Source of the DNA: Bacteroidales bacterium
GTDB lineage: Bacteria > Bacteroidota > Bacteroidia > Bacteroidales > VadinHA17
Direction: 5' to 3'
Length of the DNA: 16,146 nt
NCBI GenBank assembly: GCA_003520925.1
Contig: DOTV01000193.1
Location: 1 to 16,146, forward strand
In this document: positions 7,752-16,070 of the stretch, one piece after another
How positions within the stretch are numbered: position 1 is the stretch's first letter
How the letters are laid out: each line of letters opens with the position of its first letter
Program-made: the position numbers and the translations under genes
Notes under the pieces: generated by a model
What the model was told of the DNA's origin: nothing
Databases searched by the model: none
What the model saw: only the letters and a program-made list of their open reading frames with translations

Positions 7752-9269
7752 TTACATCTCCCCCTGAATTCCCTTCAGGGACCTCAGATTTTTTCCCAGA
7801 TTCCTGAGATCGGACCATTTTGCAATAAATCCCCTGATTGCATTCAGTTCTGCCTTCTCATAAAAACTGAACAAATAAAGCAGAAACGGGAAGCTTATAA
7901 CACAGAAAATCTTGATTATCAGTCTTGGAACAATATTCATTTCATTCACGAAGAATCCTGAAAATGAAAGCAGGGCACCTGTTATGAACATTATAAGGAT
8001 CTTTCTTTTTTCAAAAGGGATAAAGTACTCTTTCTGTGAAAAATAGTAGTTGAGCCACCAGTAAACAAGTTGTGTTACCAGTGTTGCCACAGCTGTTCCA
8101 AAGATATTCCATAAAGGTATCAGAAGGATGTTTAACACAATATTAAGTACGGTGGCAATTACAACATTCATTCCGATAATCCTCGATTTCTTATTGATCA
8201 GCAATCCATAGCTGGTAGTCTCCCTCAGGTTCATGAAGAAAACCGAGAGTGCAAGGAGAGGGACAACCATATATGCCCTCCAGAACTCTGTCGATTTTGA
8301 AATGACCTTTATTACTTCATAAGAGAAAAGTGAAACTGCAATTATTCCAAGCATCAGAACAAATGACGTGTAAATCATTGATTTTGAGTAAAAACGCTTG
8401 TTGTCAGGAGAATTGATCTTTTGCAGGACCATAGGTGTCAGTGCCATTTTTATCGAGTCGGCAATTACAAGCTTAAGTACCGAAGATATTTTATATGCCA
8501 TTGAGTAAATTGCGACAGCTTTAAGGAGTGCCATTGAATTAAGGGAGTACCTGTCGATAGCGGTAAGTGCTGCCGAGGCAAAGTTAGCCAGCAATAATGG
8601 GTAGCCATATTTGCTCATCGATCTGAAAACCGGCAGACTGAAGAAAGGGGTGCTGTTCTTAACAGCATAACCCGTTAAAAGAACAATAAACAGAAGATTT
8701 CCTATAACCTGGGCAAGGTATATCCCGGGCACACCCATACCTCTGTAAGCGATGAAATAGATAGTGAGGAAGAGAACTACAACAAGTTTCACAAGATTTG
8801 CTGCAGTGAACATAACAGATTTCGACTGAACCCTCATCAGTGTGTTGATAAGGTTATTTACTGCCTGAAGCCCCGAAGCAACTATTAATAACCTGATAGC
8901 TCTGCTCCAGTCGACAGTGCTGAAAATGACCGTCGAGAGCTGGTTGCTCAGAGGTAAAAGGAACAGGCAAAACAGAATGCTGATAAGTAACTGAAATGAA
9001 AGGGACATAAAGAATATTCCTTTCTGTTTTCCGGAATATTCCTTGTCCCAATACCATCTCATCATGCTCTGGGGCAGACCTGAGGCCATTAATGAGATAA
9101 GTATCAGGCCTGAAATGTCAAGGACGGCGATTGTGCCAAAGTCATTTACTGAAAAGTAGGCAGGATCAGTATAAAGAGGGATTAAAAGGAACCCAATTAC
9201 CTTGACTGCTATATTCCCAAGTCCATAAACAAGACTATCTTTGAAGGATACTTTTATGGATTTTAACAT
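7752..9269 (-). CDS. Wzx-like oligosaccharide flippase (MOP superfamily)
   Basis: The protein has 505 residues and is strongly hydrophobic, with about 12-14 membrane segments. The N-terminus (KDSLVYGLGNIAVKVIGFLLIPLYT) is typical of polysaccharide flippases: an amphipathic start, then the first helix ending in PLYT and an acidic loop with NDFG. Other markers are the SMMRWYWD loop around residue 70, an AIDRYSLNSM segment mid-protein, and the NIVLNILLIPLWNIFGTAVAT helix pair near 370-395. Such proteins move undecaprenyl-linked glycans from the cytoplasmic to the periplasmic face of the inner membrane. On the minus strand an AGGAAG lies just before the ATG, one of the few Shine-Dalgarno-like sites in the window. 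It diverges from the methyltransferase pair across 158 bp. The glycan it moves cannot be told from sequence. Confidence 0.9.
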   Translation of the reverse strand: MLKSIKVSFKDSLVYGLGNIAVKVIGFLLIPLYTDPAYFSVNDFGTIAVLDISGLILISLMASGLPQSMMRWYWDKEYSGKQKGIFFMSLSFQLLISILFCLFLLPLSNQLSTVIFSTVDWSRAIRLLIVASGLQAVNNLINTLMRVQSKSVMFTAANLVKLVVVLFLTIYFIAYRGMGVPGIYLAQVIGNLLFIVLLTGYAVKNSTPFFSLPVFRSMSKYGYPLLLANFASAALTAIDRYSLNSMALLKAVAIYSMAYKISSVLKLVIADSIKMALTPMVLQKINSPDNKRFYSKSMIYTSFVLMLGIIAVSLFSYEVIKVISKSTEFWRAYMVVPLLALSVFFMNLRETTSYGLLINKKSRIIGMNVVIATVLNIVLNILLIPLWNIFGTAVATLVTQLVYWWLNYYFSQKEYFIPFEKRKILIMFITGALLSFSGFFVNEMNIVPRLIIKIFCVISFPFLLYLFSFYEKAELNAIRGFIAKWSDLRNLGKNLRSLKGIQGEM

Positions 9270-9368
9270 TACTTCCTATCTCAAAATAAATTCTGAATGA
9301 TCAGACTACCATTTAAGAATACTCTGTACAATTTGCCGCTAAGATACCAAATACCCTAATAAATAAGC

Positions 9369-9401
9369 TTGCCATATGATCAATGCTTTTTCTTATTTTT
9401 G
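9369..9401 (+). promoter_or_regulatory. Bacteroidetes-type sigma-A promoter for the methyltransferase pair
   Basis: TATTTTTG at 9394-9401 is an exact match to the TAnnTTTG -7 element of Bacteroidetes. A TTG at 9369-9371 lies 22 nt upstream, close to the spacing of the -33 element (TTTG or TTG). Transcription would begin near 9406-9410, giving a leader of about 20 nt before the ATG at 9428. The leader is A-rich and has no Shine-Dalgarno sequence, as usual in the phylum. Confidence 0.6.
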
Positions 9402-9427
9402 CCGCGTAGCCATAAAAAATTAATCAA

Positions 9428-10138
9428 ATGTTTATTAAAATAGGAAACCTGAAACAGTCCGATTATAAAGGAATTCCTGAAATGGCTGCCTGGAAGCTGC
9501 ACTCAGATATTTATGATATGCTGAAACCATACCTGAAGGAGAAATTAAACGTTCTCGATTTCGGTTGCGGCCAGGGGGCATTTTCACAGCGTCTTGTCGA
9601 TCTTGGAATGGTGGTCGATGCCTGCGACATAAATACGGATCAGATTAAGGCAACGGTTAACAGAAAAATAAAACTGGATCTTAATAATGAGATTCCGCAC
9701 GATAAATTCCCTTATAAATACGATATAATCTTAGCTTTTGAAATTATTGAGCACATCCATAATCCATGGAAATATATAGATGATTGCCTCAGGCTGCTGA
9801 AAAAAGGAGGGATAATTGTTCTGACCACACCAAACATCTCAAATTTCATTTCCCGCCTGAGATTTTTAATGAGAGGCACATTGCTGGCTTTTGAGAAAAC
9901 CGATCTGAGACATGGGCACATCACCCCGCTAACATTTGTTCAGATTGAGAACCTTTGCGAACATTTCGGACTTAAAATAGAAAAAAAAGGTTATGCAGGT
10001 CCCATTCCACTGATCCATATTTACGAACTTTCCCGGTTTTCAATATTAAGAAATACTATCCTGCCGCTGTTATATCCATTTATGTCGGGGCCCAAAAAAG
10101 GGCGTGCTTTAATCTATATTCTCAGGAAAAATGAATGA
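9428..10138 (+). CDS. Class I SAM-dependent methyltransferase
   Basis: The protein has 236 residues. Motif I is VLDFGCGQG (42-50), and the acidic residue of strand 2 is Asp67 in ACDIN. The EIIEHIHNPW segment (105-114) and VLTTPN strand are typical of Methyltransf_11/23-type enzymes that act on small molecules or glycan intermediates. The C-terminal part (about 190-225, ILPLLYPFM) is hydrophobic and could lie at the membrane surface. It has no zinc ribbon, unlike the methyltransferase at 4323-5210. A good promoter lies about 27 bp upstream. The stop overlaps the start of the next gene by 8 nt (ATGAATGA), so the two are translated together. The substrate is unknown. Confidence 0.88.
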   Translation: MFIKIGNLKQSDYKGIPEMAAWKLHSDIYDMLKPYLKEKLNVLDFGCGQGAFSQRLVDLGMVVDACDINTDQIKATVNRKIKLDLNNEIPHDKFPYKYDIILAFEIIEHIHNPWKYIDDCLRLLKKGGIIVLTTPNISNFISRLRFLMRGTLLAFEKTDLRHGHITPLTFVQIENLCEHFGLKIEKKGYAGPIPLIHIYELSRFSILRNTILPLLYPFMSGPKKGRALIYILRKNE

Positions 10139-10922
10139 TATTGATTTCGCAGTTTTTTATGATAAGCAGCAGGATTATGTTGCTTTCAGAAATGACAGGG
10201 AAAAACAGGATGAGTATAAGATCCTTGTTGACTGGAAAGTAAGAAAGCTTGGAGAAATTATACCTGATAATCTTAAATTCAACAATATTCTTGAAGTAGG
10301 ATGTGCCTTCGGAGTTCTGCTTAACAGCATTGCGGATAGGCTGGATGCAGGAATCCGTACCGGAATTGACATTTCAGGAGAAAACATTAAAACTGCCGGG
10401 AAACTTTACCCCGGCTGCGAATTTTTTAAAGGTACCCTGGAGGATTATGTAAAAGAGAAGTCTCTTATCCAGAAAAACAAAAGGCACGAACTTATTGTAC
10501 TATCGGATATAATTGAGCATATACCCGATGATCTGGAGTTTCTGAAACTTGTCAGAAAAGTTTCAGAGTATGTGGTTGTAAACCTGCCCCTTGAAAAATC
10601 CTTCAAGAACCGGAATCGCAATTATGGAATCGAAGATCCGTCAGGCCACCTTCGCTGCTATAATAAAAAGCAGGCAAAAAAACTGTTTAAAGATGCTGGG
10701 TTTCTATTAGTAAGGGACAAGACATCAATTGCAACTTCTGATCCGGAATTCTTAAAAATCTATAGGAAAAACAGGAAAATACGTATCACGGCCAAGCCAT
10801 TGCTGCTTAAAATTTTCTGGTCAGGGTTTTATACGATTGAGGACAAATTCAAGCTGATAAGCAAAAGAATCTCTTCGGCAATTTACGGGACAAATTATTT
10901 CGTATTTCTCAGGAGTTCCTGA
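10131..10922 (+). CDS. Class I SAM-dependent methyltransferase
   Basis: The protein has 263 residues. Motif I is ILEVGCAFGV (53-62), in which the usual Gly of GCGxG is Ala-Phe. The strand 2 acid is Asp80 in GIDIS. SDIIEHIPDD (125-134) is the motif after strand 4. An EDPSGHLRCYN stretch (about 168-178) resembles methyltransferases whose variable part contacts the acceptor. The tail is very basic (KIYRKNRKIRITAK). The gene starts inside the end of the previous one (8-nt overlap) and ends 28 bp inside the convergent glycosyltransferase gene, so the last nine codons are antisense to it. No terminator is seen between the two. It is clearly a different protein from the upstream methyltransferase and not a tandem duplicate. 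Acceptor unknown. Confidence 0.85.
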   Translation: MNDIDFAVFYDKQQDYVAFRNDREKQDEYKILVDWKVRKLGEIIPDNLKFNNILEVGCAFGVLLNSIADRLDAGIRTGIDISGENIKTAGKLYPGCEFFKGTLEDYVKEKSLIQKNKRHELIVLSDIIEHIPDDLEFLKLVRKVSEYVVVNLPLEKSFKNRNRNYGIEDPSGHLRCYNKKQAKKLFKDAGFLLVRDKTSIATSDPEFLKIYRKNRKIRITAKPLLLKIFWSGFYTIEDKFKLISKRISSAIYGTNYFVFLRSS

Positions 10923-12028
10923 TATACTTCGGTAAGCGATTCTGTAAAACGATTCCGGCTGTATTTCTCAAGAACATAGCTCCTGATTGATTTTCTGTTG
11001 TAAGAATCAAGATTTTCGGCAAGGTACTTTATTGCCTGTGCAAGCTCCTGAGGACTTTCCTTTTCTATCAGAACCCCTGTCTCTTTTGTAATAATCTCCT
11101 CCGGACCACCACATCTGGTTGCTATAACAGGTAACCCGCATGCCATAGCTTCAATTACAACGACACCGAATGTTTCATCCCGGCTTGGCAGAACATAAAA
11201 ATCCAGGCCGGAATAAAAATCCTGAATGCTTTCCGGCTTGATTTCGCCGTAAAAGATACATTTTCCGTCAACGCCCAGCTCCCTGGCCAGACCCCTGAAA
11301 GTACTCAGATACTTGCCGTCCCCTCCGATGTGAACTTTAATATCCATATCCTTAATAAGAGCAATTGCTTTTATAAGAATATCCAACCCTTTCCGGTAAT
11401 TCCCCATCCCTCCGAGGATCCCAATGTTCAGGTTAGTATTCCTGATCATTGGATCAGGCAGTGAGAATTTCTTAAAATCTATGACATTCGGAACTACGTT
11501 AACCAGGCGTTTGCAATACCGGTTTACATCATCACCCAGCGCCCGGCTTACAGCAATTAACGACCCGGCATTTTTAAGTGTATATAGAACACATAATCTA
11601 TGGATGATGCTTCTGAAATATTTTGCTATCCATGAATGCTCGGTCAGAATACAGGGGATCTTTTCCCTCTTCTGGATTATTGCCCCGAGAAAGCCTGCCG
11701 GATAGGAAAGGTGGCTGTGTATAATGTCTATTTTCTTTTTGCCCAGTATCTCCTTCTTTATAAACCGGTAAGTATCATTCAGGTATTTCAACTGATTTAT
11801 CACCGGAAAAGATTTGCCTGTTGTCACCTCATATTCGGTGATCTTACCTTTTTCCCTTTTCTCAAATGAGTATTTCGAAAAAGGGGTTAAACGGGTGTAG
11901 TCGACCCTGAAATAGACAACTATTATCTCATGCTTTTCACTTAGGGCAAGGGCCTGATCCCGGATAAAGAGGCCCCTCCATTTAATTCTGGAATCAGGAT
12001 ATGAATGTGTTAGGATCAGAACAGTCAT
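10895..12028 (-). CDS. GT4 family glycosyltransferase
   Basis: The protein has 377 residues and a GT-B fold. The N-terminal acceptor domain begins LILTHSYPDSRIKWRG, with the glycine-containing loop near residue 19, and continues with IIHSHLSYPAGFLGA and LTEHSW. The C-terminal donor domain begins near residue 200 (NIGILGGMGNYRKGLDILI). It has the intact EX7E motif, Glu285 and Glu293 in ETFGVVVIEAMACGLPVIA, then CGGPEEI, all typical of retaining GT4 enzymes that use nucleotide sugars. It is the last gene of the glyQS-glycosyltransferase operon: its ATG lies 1 nt after the upstream stop. Its end overlaps the convergent methyltransferase by 28 bp. Sugar and linkage cannot be assigned. Confidence 0.92.
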   Translation of the reverse strand: MTVLILTHSYPDSRIKWRGLFIRDQALALSEKHEIIVVYFRVDYTRLTPFSKYSFEKREKGKITEYEVTTGKSFPVINQLKYLNDTYRFIKKEILGKKKIDIIHSHLSYPAGFLGAIIQKREKIPCILTEHSWIAKYFRSIIHRLCVLYTLKNAGSLIAVSRALGDDVNRYCKRLVNVVPNVIDFKKFSLPDPMIRNTNLNIGILGGMGNYRKGLDILIKAIALIKDMDIKVHIGGDGKYLSTFRGLARELGVDGKCIFYGEIKPESIQDFYSGLDFYVLPSRDETFGVVVIEAMACGLPVIATRCGGPEEIITKETGVLIEKESPQELAQAIKYLAENLDSYNRKSIRSYVLEKYSRNRFTESLTEVYQELLRNTK

Positions 12029-12029
12029 T

Positions 12030-13220
12030 TCAGGAACTGTATATTTTCAAAAGTTTCTCTTTGACCAGCGATGAATTAAGCTCGGTTATTATTGCCCTGT
12101 ATCCGTTTTCCCCCATTTCAATTCTAAGATGATCATCTTCTGAAAGTTTAATAATTGCAGCTTTCATTTCAACGGAATCTGAATAAATTATGCCGCAATT
12201 GTACTTTTCGATAAGTCTTTTCTGGGGCCTGCAATCAGAAGCTATTATCGGTTTCTTACCAAGCATATAATCAAAGATCTTGTTAGCCACTCCTGACTCA
12301 TGCTGCGGATTCTTGTGAAAAGGGGCAAGGCAGATATTTGAAATTTCAAGGTATGCTGGGAGTTCCGGAAGATCAATCCAGGGAATATATTTTACCCGGT
12401 CTTTCAGGAGGACGGATTCAGTTTTGGCCAAAAACCTTTCCCTGTCCTTTTTATCTATCGGGCCAATCACAAGAAAACATGAGGGATGATTTTCAACTGC
12501 CAGCTGTTCAAAAACATCAAGGGCATCAAAAATTCCCCTTCTCTCAGCAACCACTCCAAAATATAAGATCAGAACTCTTTCCTTTTTAAAACTGAGATCT
12601 GTCTTTATATCGTCTGCATATGCCTGTTGAGAAAGGTCAGGGACATTTGGCAGAGCTGTAAAGATCCCTTCCGGTAATTCGGGATATCGTCCGGTTAACT
12701 CATCCCTGAAATCATCGCTCAATACAATTATCCTGTCAGCGTATCCAAGGTACTCTTTCTCCTTTTCCCGCCAGGCAAACGGTCTTGAAAGCATATTTCT
12801 TAAAAAGCCTTTGGTCCAGTTATAGGTTGTCACTGCATAAGGATAATTCTCATGCAGATCCAGTACCATTGGGATTTTCCTTCCTGACCTTCTGATTCCC
12901 GATTTGCCTGACTTCGACATATACAGATCGTGTACGTGAAGGAAATCCAATCTGTTAACTTCAGTAAATTTTTTAATTCTGGCGCTCCAGAGCCATTCAT
13001 AAGCAGGAATTGTATTCAGGAAAAAGAATAGTAAATCCTTTAGTTTTTTACTGATCCGGATCCGCGTAACAATAATACCTTCAATTGATTTGTAGTTCCT
13101 GTTACTGAAGCCGAAACATAAAACAAAAATCCGGTTTCCGGCTTCCTTCAGGATCTCAATTTCCCTTAAAACCCTTTTGTCGTCATTAAGTTCGTTATCA
13201 ACAACAACACCGATATTCAT
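12030..13220 (-). CDS. GT4-like glycosyltransferase with altered EX7E motif
   Basis: The protein has 396 residues and a GT-B fold. The acceptor domain carries VVVDNELNDDKRVLRE at the start, then FLHVHDLY and LDLHENYPYA around residues 93-128. The donor domain begins near residue 214 with LILYFGVVAERRG. The usual catalytic region reads HESGVANKIFDYMLGKKPII (307-326): Asp317 stands where KxFEYM enzymes have the second Glu, and Glu308 sits close to but not exactly at the first-Glu position. Many Bacteroidota glycosyltransferases lack the first Glu, but an Asp in the second position is less usual. The start overlaps the upstream stop (ATGA), and the next gene begins 1 nt after its TGA. Donor and acceptor are unknown. 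Confidence 0.88.
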   Translation of the reverse strand: MNIGVVVDNELNDDKRVLREIEILKEAGNRIFVLCFGFSNRNYKSIEGIIVTRIRISKKLKDLLFFFLNTIPAYEWLWSARIKKFTEVNRLDFLHVHDLYMSKSGKSGIRRSGRKIPMVLDLHENYPYAVTTYNWTKGFLRNMLSRPFAWREKEKEYLGYADRIIVLSDDFRDELTGRYPELPEGIFTALPNVPDLSQQAYADDIKTDLSFKKERVLILYFGVVAERRGIFDALDVFEQLAVENHPSCFLVIGPIDKKDRERFLAKTESVLLKDRVKYIPWIDLPELPAYLEISNICLAPFHKNPQHESGVANKIFDYMLGKKPIIASDCRPQKRLIEKYNCGIIYSDSVEMKAAIIKLSEDDHLRIEMGENGYRAIITELNSSLVKEKLLKIYSS

Positions 13221-14482
13221 ATTAATAATCCTATAACTTTCTTAGCCAGGTTTTCCCTTGAGTAAATTGAAGGTGAGACTTTTTCGTTGATCTCAGGATT
13301 TGAAGAGAGAGTGATAAGATATTCCGAAATTCCTTCAGAATCACTATAGTTAAAAGTTTTCCCATGTCCTGTTTCATTCAGAATCTCTGCTGCATCGCCG
13401 TCAGCCGGCCCCAGACATATTACCGGTTTACCTGAAGCAAGATATTCAAACAGCTTCCCGGTAATAATGCTTCCGGAACTTTTATGATCAGGTATTATTA
13501 GGAGAAGTGCGCTTGCTTCCAGCATGTTTCTTACAGCTGTTGAATGGGCTGAATAGGGTGAAAATTCAATATCCGGCGAACCTGTACCCGATACAATCAA
13601 CTCTTTTTGTTCCTCTGATACTACCCCGGTAAACCTGAGTCGGAAACTTAAGGCTCTTTCACTTAACCGTTTAAGTGCTTCAATAAATCCGCCAACCGGA
13701 TATGATCCTGATAAAGTTCCAACGTATGAAATAGTAAATATTTCAGGTTTCGAAGCCATCGATCCGCTAAAATCCTCTTCATCATAACCATTTGAGATCA
13801 CTGATATTTTTTCTGCAATACCCTGAATTTTTGAACTGAATAATTCCTTCAGCGAATTACCTACTGTAATTATTCTGTCTGCAGATTTAAGGACTTTTTT
13901 CTCATAAACAGAATCAATAGTCTTTGATAAAAATGTCGGATAAAACTTTTCGTAATAATAGATATCCGTCCAGGGATCACGAAGATCTGCTATCCACCTT
14001 ATTCCAGGATATTTTTTCTTCAGTTTCAACCCGATAAGTTGCGTGGAGTGGGGAGGACTTGTCGTAATTATACGGTCAATATTTTGAGTCTCGATAACTT
14101 CACATGCTTTTTTGAAAGCAAACCTGTTCCATCCTCTTCTTGGATCAGGAATAAAGAAGTTACCACGCAAAAATCTTGTAAAATGACTGATAAAACCTTT
14201 TTCTTCATCAACTGCAAAACCTGCTGAGGGAATCTTTGATTTATCCTTTTTATAAAGACTGAAATAATTGCTTGCCCTGGTTTTATAAACTGTCAGGCCG
14301 GCAGGAATTTCGTCATTCAGTGAATTGTCAGTTGCAGGGTAAACGGCAGACTCCGGATCGACAGTCAGTATTAGAGGATCCAGGCCTTGTCTGGTAATAT
14401 ACTTTGAGAACTTAAGCCATCTCTGGACACCGGCTCCGGAGCCGGGAGGCCAGTAATAGGTTATTATTAAAACCTTTTGCAT
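13217..14482 (-). CDS. GT4-like glycosyltransferase
   Basis: The protein has 421 residues and belongs to the Bacteroidota group of GT-B enzymes that begin ITYYWPPGSGAGVQRWLKF. The glycine-rich loop (14-18) contacts the nucleotide sugar. The acceptor domain includes FFIPDPRRGW (109-118), TTSPPHSTQL and ADLRDPWTD (165-173). After a linker, VISNGYDEEDF and ISYVGTLSGSYPVGGFIEAL start the donor domain. The catalytic region is IITGKLFEYLASGKPVICLG, with Glu346 as the second Glu of EX7E. The ATG lies 1 nt after the glyQS TAG, and the TGA overlaps the next start, so expression should be coupled on both sides. It probably acts early in glycan assembly, judging only from its place in the operon. Confidence 0.9.
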   Translation of the reverse strand: MQKVLIITYYWPPGSGAGVQRWLKFSKYITRQGLDPLILTVDPESAVYPATDNSLNDEIPAGLTVYKTRASNYFSLYKKDKSKIPSAGFAVDEEKGFISHFTRFLRGNFFIPDPRRGWNRFAFKKACEVIETQNIDRIITTSPPHSTQLIGLKLKKKYPGIRWIADLRDPWTDIYYYEKFYPTFLSKTIDSVYEKKVLKSADRIITVGNSLKELFSSKIQGIAEKISVISNGYDEEDFSGSMASKPEIFTISYVGTLSGSYPVGGFIEALKRLSERALSFRLRFTGVVSEEQKELIVSGTGSPDIEFSPYSAHSTAVRNMLEASALLLIIPDHKSSGSIITGKLFEYLASGKPVICLGPADGDAAEILNETGHGKTFNYSDSEGISEYLITLSSNPEINEKVSPSIYSRENLAKKVIGLLI

Positions 14483-14483
14483 C

Positions 14484-16034
14484 CTAAAGCTTTTTCAGCA
14501 GTGTGCCAATGCTTACTTTTTCAAAAATTATGTCTTTAAGTCCGGAAATATTCACTCGTTCCTGTTCCATGGAATCGCGATAACGTATTGTTACAGTCTG
14601 ATCATCAATAGTCTGATGATCGATTGTAATACAGTAAGGAGTTCCGATTGCATCCTGTCGCCTGTAGCGCCTTCCTATCGAGTCTTTGTCATCATACTGG
14701 CAGTTGAAATCGAACTTAAGGTCGTGAACGATCTTTTCTGCAATTTCGGGCAGACCGTCTTTTTTTACGAGAGGCATTACAGCCAGTTTTACGGGAGCAA
14801 GAAATGAAGGAAGCCTCAAAACAACTCTTATATCAGATGTGCCGTCGTCCTTTTTAATATTTTCTTCGCCATAAGCAGCTGCGATAACCTGGAGGAACAT
14901 CCTGTCAACACCTATCGATGTTTCAATTACATAAGGGATGTATGATTCCCCTTTTTCGGGATCAAAATACTGAAGCTTTTTACCGCTGTACTGCTGATGC
15001 TGGCTAAGATCATAATCGGTCCTGGAATGAATCCCTTCCACCTCCTTGAATCCGAAAGGAAACCTGTATTCAATGTCAGTAGCGGCGTTGGCATAATGGG
15101 CAAGCTTTGTGTGATCATGGAACCTGTAATTCTCTTCACCAAAACCAAGTGCCTGATGCCATTTCATCCTTGCATCTTTCCAAACAGCAAACCACTCAAG
15201 CTCAGTACCCGGCCTGACAAAGTACTGCATCTCCATCTGCTCAAATTCCCTCATTCTGAAGATGAACTGCCTTGCTACAATTTCATTCCTGAAAGCTTTT
15301 CCGATCTGGGCTATTCCAAAAGGAATCTTCATTCTGCCTGTCTTCTGGACATTCAGGAAATTGACAAATATTCCCTGAGCTGTTTCAGGACGCAGATATA
15401 TCTTGTTTGAACCTTCCAGGGTTGATCCCATCTCAGTGGAGAACATAAGGTTGAACTGTCTGACCTCAGTCCAGTTGCGACTGCCGGATATCGGACATAC
15501 AATCTCATTGTCGATTATTATCTGCCTTAGCTCAGAGAGGTCGGAAGAATTAAGTGCTTTGGAAAACCTTGCATTCAATTCATCATATTTTGCCTGGTTT
15601 GCCACGACCCTGGGATTTGTTTCCCTGAATTTCTTTTCATCAAAGGATGCTCCGAACCGCTCTTTTGCCTTTTCAACCTCTTTTGTTATCTTATCATCGA
15701 TCTTCGCAAGTTGTTCTTCAATAAGTACATCGGCCCTGTATCTTTTTTTTGAATCCTTGTTGTCAATCAGAGGATCATTGAATGCATCAACATGTCCCGA
15801 AGCTTTCCAGATGGTGGGATGCATAAAGATTGCCGAATCAAGGCCCACAATATTTTCATGTAAAAGGACCATGCTTTCCCACCAGTATTTTTTAATGTTG
15901 TTTTTAAGTTCAACTCCATACTGGCCGTAATCATAGACAGCGCTTAATCCATCATAAATTTCGCTTGAAGGAAAAACATATCCGTATTCCTTGCAATGAG
16001 CAACCAGTTTTTTAAAAACATCATCCTGAGCCAT
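14484..16034 (-). CDS. glyQS: Glycine--tRNA ligase, single-chain class II (alpha2 type)
   Basis: The protein has 516 residues and joins glycine to tRNA-Gly in the cytoplasm. It is the dimeric type (also named glyS), not the alpha2beta2 type of E. coli. The N-terminus has VFPSSEIYDGLSAVYDYGQYGVELK, which is diagnostic. Catalytic marks are YLRPETAQG (213-221), class II motif 2 with KAFRNE (246-251) and REFEQMEMQYF, and motif 3 with GVDRM (375-379). The anticodon-binding domain covers about 412-510 (KLAVMPLV, RYRRQDAIGTPYCITID). The family's CPxCG zinc loop reads CPISG (180-184), so the second Cys is Ser. The full length matches the family, and it begins at the ATG at 16034. Three glycosyltransferase genes follow at near-zero spacing, so this essential gene probably drives their expression. 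Confidence 0.97.
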   Translation of the reverse strand: MAQDDVFKKLVAHCKEYGYVFPSSEIYDGLSAVYDYGQYGVELKNNIKKYWWESMVLLHENIVGLDSAIFMHPTIWKASGHVDAFNDPLIDNKDSKKRYRADVLIEEQLAKIDDKITKEVEKAKERFGASFDEKKFRETNPRVVANQAKYDELNARFSKALNSSDLSELRQIIIDNEIVCPISGSRNWTEVRQFNLMFSTEMGSTLEGSNKIYLRPETAQGIFVNFLNVQKTGRMKIPFGIAQIGKAFRNEIVARQFIFRMREFEQMEMQYFVRPGTELEWFAVWKDARMKWHQALGFGEENYRFHDHTKLAHYANAATDIEYRFPFGFKEVEGIHSRTDYDLSQHQQYSGKKLQYFDPEKGESYIPYVIETSIGVDRMFLQVIAAAYGEENIKKDDGTSDIRVVLRLPSFLAPVKLAVMPLVKKDGLPEIAEKIVHDLKFDFNCQYDDKDSIGRRYRRQDAIGTPYCITIDHQTIDDQTVTIRYRDSMEQERVNISGLKDIIFEKVSIGTLLKKL

Positions 16035-16070
16035 AAATATGTATGTTTGTTGGTGAGTAAAAGTAATTCA

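Noticed and set aside
9428..10922. Tandem duplication of one methyltransferase
   Set aside because: The two proteins differ in length, motif I sequence and C-terminal part, and share only general family motifs.
15403..15930. Plus-strand reading frame of 175 codons opposite glyQS
   Set aside because: It is a shadow of the strongly conserved glyQS frame, with a Ser/Phe-rich low-complexity translation and no known motifs.
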